A program made the position numbers and the translations under genes. From CALMJB01 sp963977945 (GTDB taxonomy: Bacteria; Actinomycetota; Actinomycetes; Nanopelagicales; Nanopelagicaceae), in the NCBI GenBank assembly GCA_963977945.1, contig CAXBQO010000015.1, forward strand, positions 1-15,455: a stretch of 15,455 nt of DNA, given 5' to 3'. Of the stretch, positions 14,309-15,455 are shown one piece after another. A model generated the notes under the pieces. The model was given only the letters and a program-made list of their open reading frames with translations, had not been told where the DNA came from and ran no database searches. The first letter of the stretch is position 1; the number at the start of each line of letters is the position of its first letter.

Positions 14309-14911
14309 CAAAACGAAGCTTGGGTATTCGTCGGTAATTAACATAAATGCGTATCCATAAACGCGATTCCAGTACGCGACCACATTGACCACAAACTCAG
14401 CAGTTTTTTCTGAGTATGTGCCTTTCATCAAAATATTAATCCACGCAACAAAGGTGAGTACAAATGCCACGATTGCATAAATTATTCCAACTGCGTATAG
14501 CGGAATCGCTAAAAACCATTTCACAAGTGGCATTCCCCGACTTAGTTTTTTACCATCTTCAATTTCTGGATAACTTAAAGTGACAACTTTGCTCTCTTCA
14601 ATAGATGGGTATTGATCGGTGAGTAAAAGTAAATATGCAGTTACACGATTTGATAGCGACAAATATGCCTTGTTATAAGCCAAGCAATAAGATGGATAAA
14701 CGCCACGAAATAACAACGCCAAAAGGGCTGGAAAAAATAAGAAACCACCAATGCTGGCAAAAATTCCCACATTTACATTTGAAGAAAAGGTTAAGAGAAA
14801 AATCAATGGTGGGAAAACTAAAAACACTCGAAGTAATACGGTTTGGCGATCTCGGTTTGTGAGATCTACATTAATTTGCGTGCGAACTTGGGTTATTGGC
14901 TGAATTTCCAT
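14306..14911 (-). CDS. DUF4389-like membrane protein with duplicated module
   Basis: A 201-residue protein of unknown function that I recognise as DUF4389-like. It has two similar halves, each with a hydrophobic hairpin followed by an amphipathic segment: hydrophobic 25-70, then NRVTAYLLLLTDQYPS (88-103); hydrophobic 130-162, then NRVYGYAFMLITDEYPS (182-198). The shared motif is N-R-V-x-x-Y-x-x-x-x-x-T-D-x-Y-P-S. Such proteins are predicted to sit in the cytoplasmic membrane; no reaction is known. The ATG at 14911 has no ribosome binding site, but TAATAT lies 5 bases before it. It stands between the glutamine synthetase gene and leuA on the same strand. Confidence 0.75.
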   Translation of the reverse strand: MEIQPITQVRTQINVDLTNRDRQTVLLRVFLVFPPLIFLLTFSSNVNVGIFASIGGFLFFPALLALLFRGVYPSYCLAYNKAYLSLSNRVTAYLLLLTDQYPSIEESKVVTLSYPEIEDGKKLSRGMPLVKWFLAIPLYAVGIIYAIVAFVLTFVAWINILMKGTYSEKTAEFVVNVVAYWNRVYGYAFMLITDEYPSFVL

Positions 14912-14916
14912 ACTAA

Positions 14917-14922
14917 ATATTA
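14917..14922 (-). promoter_or_regulatory. Possible -10 element for a leaderless DUF4389 transcript
   Basis: TAATAT on the minus strand, 5 bases before the ATG at 14911. A small inverted repeat, ACCAA/TTGGT with a 5-base loop (14923-14937), abuts it on the upstream side and could be an operator or chance. Confidence 0.4.
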
Positions 14923-14937
14923 ACCAATTTTCTTGGT

Positions 14938-14967
14938 AAAAATCTAATTCAAAACTGGTTTTAGATT
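14938..14967 (-). terminator. Candidate intrinsic terminator after the glutamine synthetase gene
   Basis: In minus-strand order, AATCTAA (14961-14967) pairs with TTAGATT (14941-14947) around a 13-base loop that can itself pair AAC with GTT. The second arm runs into TTT, giving five consecutive U. The hairpin begins in the stop codon. The stem is A/T-rich, so strength is doubtful. Confidence 0.4.
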
Positions 14968-15455
14968 CAAAGCACCGCTAAATATCTATTTAATTCAAAT
15001 TCACTAACTTGATTGCGATATTGGTCCCACTCTGCCCGCTTATTTGCTAGCGCAAATTCAAAAACCTCTTCCCCTAAAGTCTTTCGGACAAGTTCACTTT
15101 TCTCCATAGCAGATATTGCTTCCGCGAGATCGGTCGGCAGTTGCTGAGGTTTTTGATTATCCAGTAACTCATAATTTTCTTTTATGCCCTTTAAGCCGGC
15201 AGCAATAATTACTGCAAAAGCTAAATATGGATTGCATGCTGAATCTGGTGTACGAATTTCAATTCGAGTTGATGCTTCTTTCTTGGGTTTATAAGTTGGG
15301 ATTCGCACCATTGCATTTCGATCTGATTGCGCCCAAGTTGCAAATGCTGGCGCTTCGCCACCCCCGGTAATTCGTTTATATGAATTCACCCATTGATTTG
15401 TCACCATACATATTTCGGGAGCGTGTTTTATTACGCCGGCGATAAATGAGCGACC
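14967..15455 (-). CDS. Glutamine synthetase type I, C-terminal part (partial)
   Basis: The right window edge cuts the gene; 162 C-terminal residues are seen. They include SFIAGVIKHAPE, VTNQWVNSYKRI, the active-site Arg segment SDRNAMVRIP, and IEIRTPDSACNPYLAFA, the E-x-R-x-P-D-x-x-x-N-P-Y motif of the glutamate/ATP site. The family joins glutamate and ammonia using ATP as a dodecamer. The end, with AMEKSELVRKTLGEEVFEFALANKRAEW in several pieces, resembles actinobacterial GlnA2-type proteins rather than the adenylylated GlnA1. Between GLKGIK and LPTDL only about 13 residues are present, and the NLYDLPP loop with the adenylylated Tyr is missing. Assignment to glutamine versus gamma-glutamyl-polyamine synthesis is not possible from this part. 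Confidence 0.9.
   Translation of the reverse strand, partial: GRSFIAGVIKHAPEICMVTNQWVNSYKRITGGGEAPAFATWAQSDRNAMVRIPTYKPKKEASTRIEIRTPDSACNPYLAFAVIIAAGLKGIKENYELLDNQKPQQLPTDLAEAISAMEKSELVRKTLGEEVFEFALANKRAEWDQYRNQVSEFELNRYLAVL

Overview
The window looks like a housekeeping stretch of a low-GC actinobacterial chromosome. The actinobacterial assignment rests on gene neighbourhoods typical of the phylum (dgt beside dnaG; leuA, recO and uppS in series), on family-specific features (the long form of LeuA, the dimeric glycyl-tRNA synthetase, the C-terminal tail of the Dus protein), and on a leuA leader of the actinobacterial pseudoknot type. The AT-rich codon use and very tight packing would suit a streamlined freshwater actinobacterium of the acI/Nanopelagicales kind. 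That placement is inference from style and was not tested by any search.

Left part (1-3223, + strand): the end of a short-chain dehydrogenase; a 92-residue protein resembling the C-terminal domain of actinobacterial DnaX; a secreted GH25 lysozyme-like protein whose GTG start overlaps the preceding stop; and galT. Middle (3235-10019, - strand): reading in the direction of transcription, glyS, dusB and a DUF218/YdcF-like membrane protein form a tight run, followed by dgt, dnaG, tRNA-Asn(GTT) and a small ACT-domain gene. The ACT gene starts one base after the tRNA discriminator. At 10093-10827 (+ strand) a ZIP-like metal transporter gene diverges from glyS and converges, with overlapping stop codons, on uppS.

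Right part (10824-15455, - strand): in transcription order, the end of a glutamine synthetase gene, a DUF4389 membrane protein, a leader region, then leuA, recO and uppS with overlaps or gaps of under 10 bases. The leader before leuA is the richest regulatory element. It holds a 32-codon ORF with a Leu-rich run just before its stop, followed by two interleaved inverted repeats able to form an H-type pseudoknot, and the leuA ribosome binding site. This fits leucine-responsive control of leuA through leader-peptide translation.

The genes serve replication and nucleotide pools (dnaG, dgt), translation and tRNA modification (glyS, dusB, tRNA-Asn), nitrogen and leucine metabolism (glnA-like, leuA), cell envelope (uppS, GH25, YdcF-like) and repair (recO). 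I see no mobile element, CRISPR array, prophage or rRNA. No gap between genes exceeds 300 bases.
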